NCBI RefSeq assembly: GCF_003992665.1
Contig: NZ_RZMX01000015.1
Coordinates: 7,501 to 71,500 of the forward strand
Length of the DNA: 64,000 nt
Reading direction: 5' to 3'
Source of the DNA: Pelagibacterium montanilacus
Lineage (GTDB): Bacteria; Pseudomonadota; Alphaproteobacteria; Rhizobiales; Devosiaceae
A program made the position numbers and the translations under genes. The notes under the pieces are model-generated. The model had not been told where the DNA came from, ran no database searches, and was given only the letters and a program-made list of their open reading frames with translations. Each line of letters opens with the position of its first letter. The stretch's first letter is position 1. Of the stretch, positions 62,923 to 64,000 are shown in pieces.

Positions 62923-63810
62923 TCAGCGCAAAAGCCGCGAACACACCGCGTCGAGCTGGTCAAGAGTCTTGTACCGAATCTCCAGCCGGCCGCCCTTGTC
63001 CTTGTGGTCCAGCGTTACAGCGAGGCCCAGCACATCGGAAAGCTGACGCTCGAGCGCCAGCGTGTCGGCGTCCTTGGGCTGCGCGATTTTCGGTGCCGCC
63101 GTGGCTCCACTTCCCGCCTGCCGCTGCGCAGCACCTTCCTGCTGCAGCGCCTCGGCCTCACGCACCGAAAGCCCGTCATCTACGATCCGGCGGGCGAGCG
63201 CCACCGGATCACTGGCCGTAATCAGCGTCCGGGCATGACCGGCGGTCAATTCCCCGCGGCCAAGCATCACCCGCACTTCGTCCGGCAGGCGCAACAGGCG
63301 CAGCGTATTGGCCACATGACTGCGCGATTTTCCGATCACATGGGCCAGATCGTTCTGGGTATACCCGAACTGGTCCATGAGCTGGCCATATCCCTGCGCC
63401 TCTTCGAGCGGATTGAGGTCAGACCGCTGCACATTCTCGATGATCGCAAGCTCGAGCGCTTCCTTGTCGTCCACGTCCCGGACGATCACCGGAACGTCGT
63501 GCAACCCGGCACGCTGGGCCGCCCGCCATCGCCGCTCCCCGGCAATGATCTCGTACATATCGGGATCATCGCCACTCGGCCGCACCAGCAGCGGCTGCAT
63601 GACGCCCTTTTCGCGGATTGAATTGGTCAGCTCCTCGAGCTGGTCACTGTCAAAATCCTTACGCGGATTGGCGCGGCTGGCAGTGATGAAATCCAGTGCC
63701 AGGCGCCGGACGCCCTGGCTGGTGGGAAAGCTGCGCGGCGCCTCGACCGGGCCCATGTCACCGATAAGCGCTGCAAGGCCCCGGCCAAGTCGTGTCGGTT
63801 TGTCGGTCAT
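62923..63810 (-). CDS. parB: Chromosome-partitioning protein ParB
   Basis: ParB is a CTP-dependent DNA clamp that loads at parS and spreads, organising the origin with ParA. The 295-residue protein has the alphaproteobacterial N-terminus RLGRGLAALIGD (ParA-interacting), the CTP-binding blocks GERRWRAAQRAGL and ENVQRSDLNPLEEA (about residues 85-135), the HTH TQNDLAHVIGKSRSHVANTLRLLRLP (about 146-171) and a C-terminal dimerisation domain. The start at 63810 has GGAG nine bases upstream; an ATG at 63825 overlapping the parA stop would add five residues. Confidence 0.96.
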   Translation of the reverse strand: MTDKPTRLGRGLAALIGDMGPVEAPRSFPTSQGVRRLALDFITASRANPRKDFDSDQLEELTNSIREKGVMQPLLVRPSGDDPDMYEIIAGERRWRAAQRAGLHDVPVIVRDVDDKEALELAIIENVQRSDLNPLEEAQGYGQLMDQFGYTQNDLAHVIGKSRSHVANTLRLLRLPDEVRVMLGRGELTAGHARTLITASDPVALARRIVDDGLSVREAEALQQEGAAQRQAGSGATAAPKIAQPKDADTLALERQLSDVLGLAVTLDHKDKGGRLEIRYKTLDQLDAVCSRLLR

Positions 63811-63824
63811 CCTGTCGGTCTCCA

Positions 63825-64000
63825 TCACGCAGCCCGCAACTGGCGTTCGCGCCTGATCACTTCGGTCGCAAGGCGAAGATACGCCTGGCTCCCGGCACAT
63901 TTGAGGTCATAAAGCAATGCAGGCTTACCATAGGATGGCGCCTCGGACAGCCGGACATTTCTGGGGATCACCGTATCATAGACCAGCGATCCCATATGAC
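63825..64000 (-). CDS. parA: Chromosome-partitioning ATPase ParA, C-terminal part
   Basis: Only the last 57 codons of parA are in the window; the rest lies beyond the right edge. The visible end reads [20 protein letters not shown] and then [21 protein letters not shown], finishing RRERQLRAA, which is the standard C-terminus of alphaproteobacterial ParA. The stop TGA at 63825-63827 overlaps by one base with a possible parB start, so the two genes are coupled. Confidence 0.95.
   Translation of the reverse strand, partial: HMGSLVYDTVIPRNVRLSEAPSYGKPALLYDLKCAGSQAYLRLATEVIRRERQLRAA

Overview
This 64 kb, GC-rich window is chromosomal DNA of an alphaproteobacterium, most likely of the order Hyphomicrobiales and perhaps near Devosia or Pelagibacterium; the genus is an impression from gene content, not a computed placement. 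Supporting signs are the leuS-lptE-holA / parB-parA neighbourhood, a 180-kDa-class NAD-glutamate dehydrogenase, a K+-independent membrane pyrophosphatase, a CenR-type response regulator, tandem IalB-family proteins, a DUF2794 gene and short palindromic intergenic repeats. I find 59 protein genes (parA is cut by the right edge) and one tRNA. I see no phage, insertion sequence, CRISPR array, rRNA or obvious defence island.

Layout. 1-10.9 kb (+): YggT protein, membrane and soluble pyrophosphatases (hppA, ppa), the large glutamate dehydrogenase, leuC and a small metallopeptidase. 10.9-20.9 kb: a small orphan protein, a membrane protein with a decayed GGDEF domain, then a leftward block with a periplasmic ClpP-like protein coupled to a coiled-coil membrane protein, clpS, typA, a PAS-GGDEF-EAL protein and argG. 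21-30 kb: a LysE exporter, RNA-modification genes (rlmJ, rlmN), two IalB-family secreted proteins, thpR, a BI-1 membrane protein, DUF2794, DUF1223 and selO. 30-38.7 kb: the leftward ffh-rpsP-rimM-trmD-rplS operon and, divergent from it, dapF-mtaB-ftsY-ispZ, so both SRP GTPases lie within about 2.5 kb. 38.6-45 kb: a GFA-like protein, the cytochrome c maturation genes ccmABCDG (leftward), then acnA. 45-54.6 kb: a TauE permease, tRNA-Gly(GCC), a thioredoxin-TPR protein, a Lon-N protein with a Trm112-like protein, a ubiquinone hydroxylase, glnK-amtB and ftsK. 54.7-64 kb: lolA, xth, a cyclic-nucleotide-binding protein, a cenR-like regulator, a YggS protein, leuS-lptE-holA and parB-parA, which suggests that the right end lies toward the replication origin.

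How the genes work together. Most are core functions: co-translational targeting and ribosome maturation, cytochrome c haem delivery, nitrogen sensing and uptake (glnK-amtB behind a sigma-54-like promoter), the TCA cycle and glutamate catabolism, pyrophosphate removal, envelope biogenesis (lolA, lptE, ispZ) and chromosome segregation (ftsK, parAB with a near-consensus parS).

The most distinctive features are a dispersed repeat family with seven copies, whose TAGA-type end supplies the stop codon of at least five genes, and an uncharacterised, translationally coupled pair of a membrane-anchored periplasmic ClpP-like protein and a four-helix coiled-coil membrane protein. I did not find a clear-cut novel multi-gene system.
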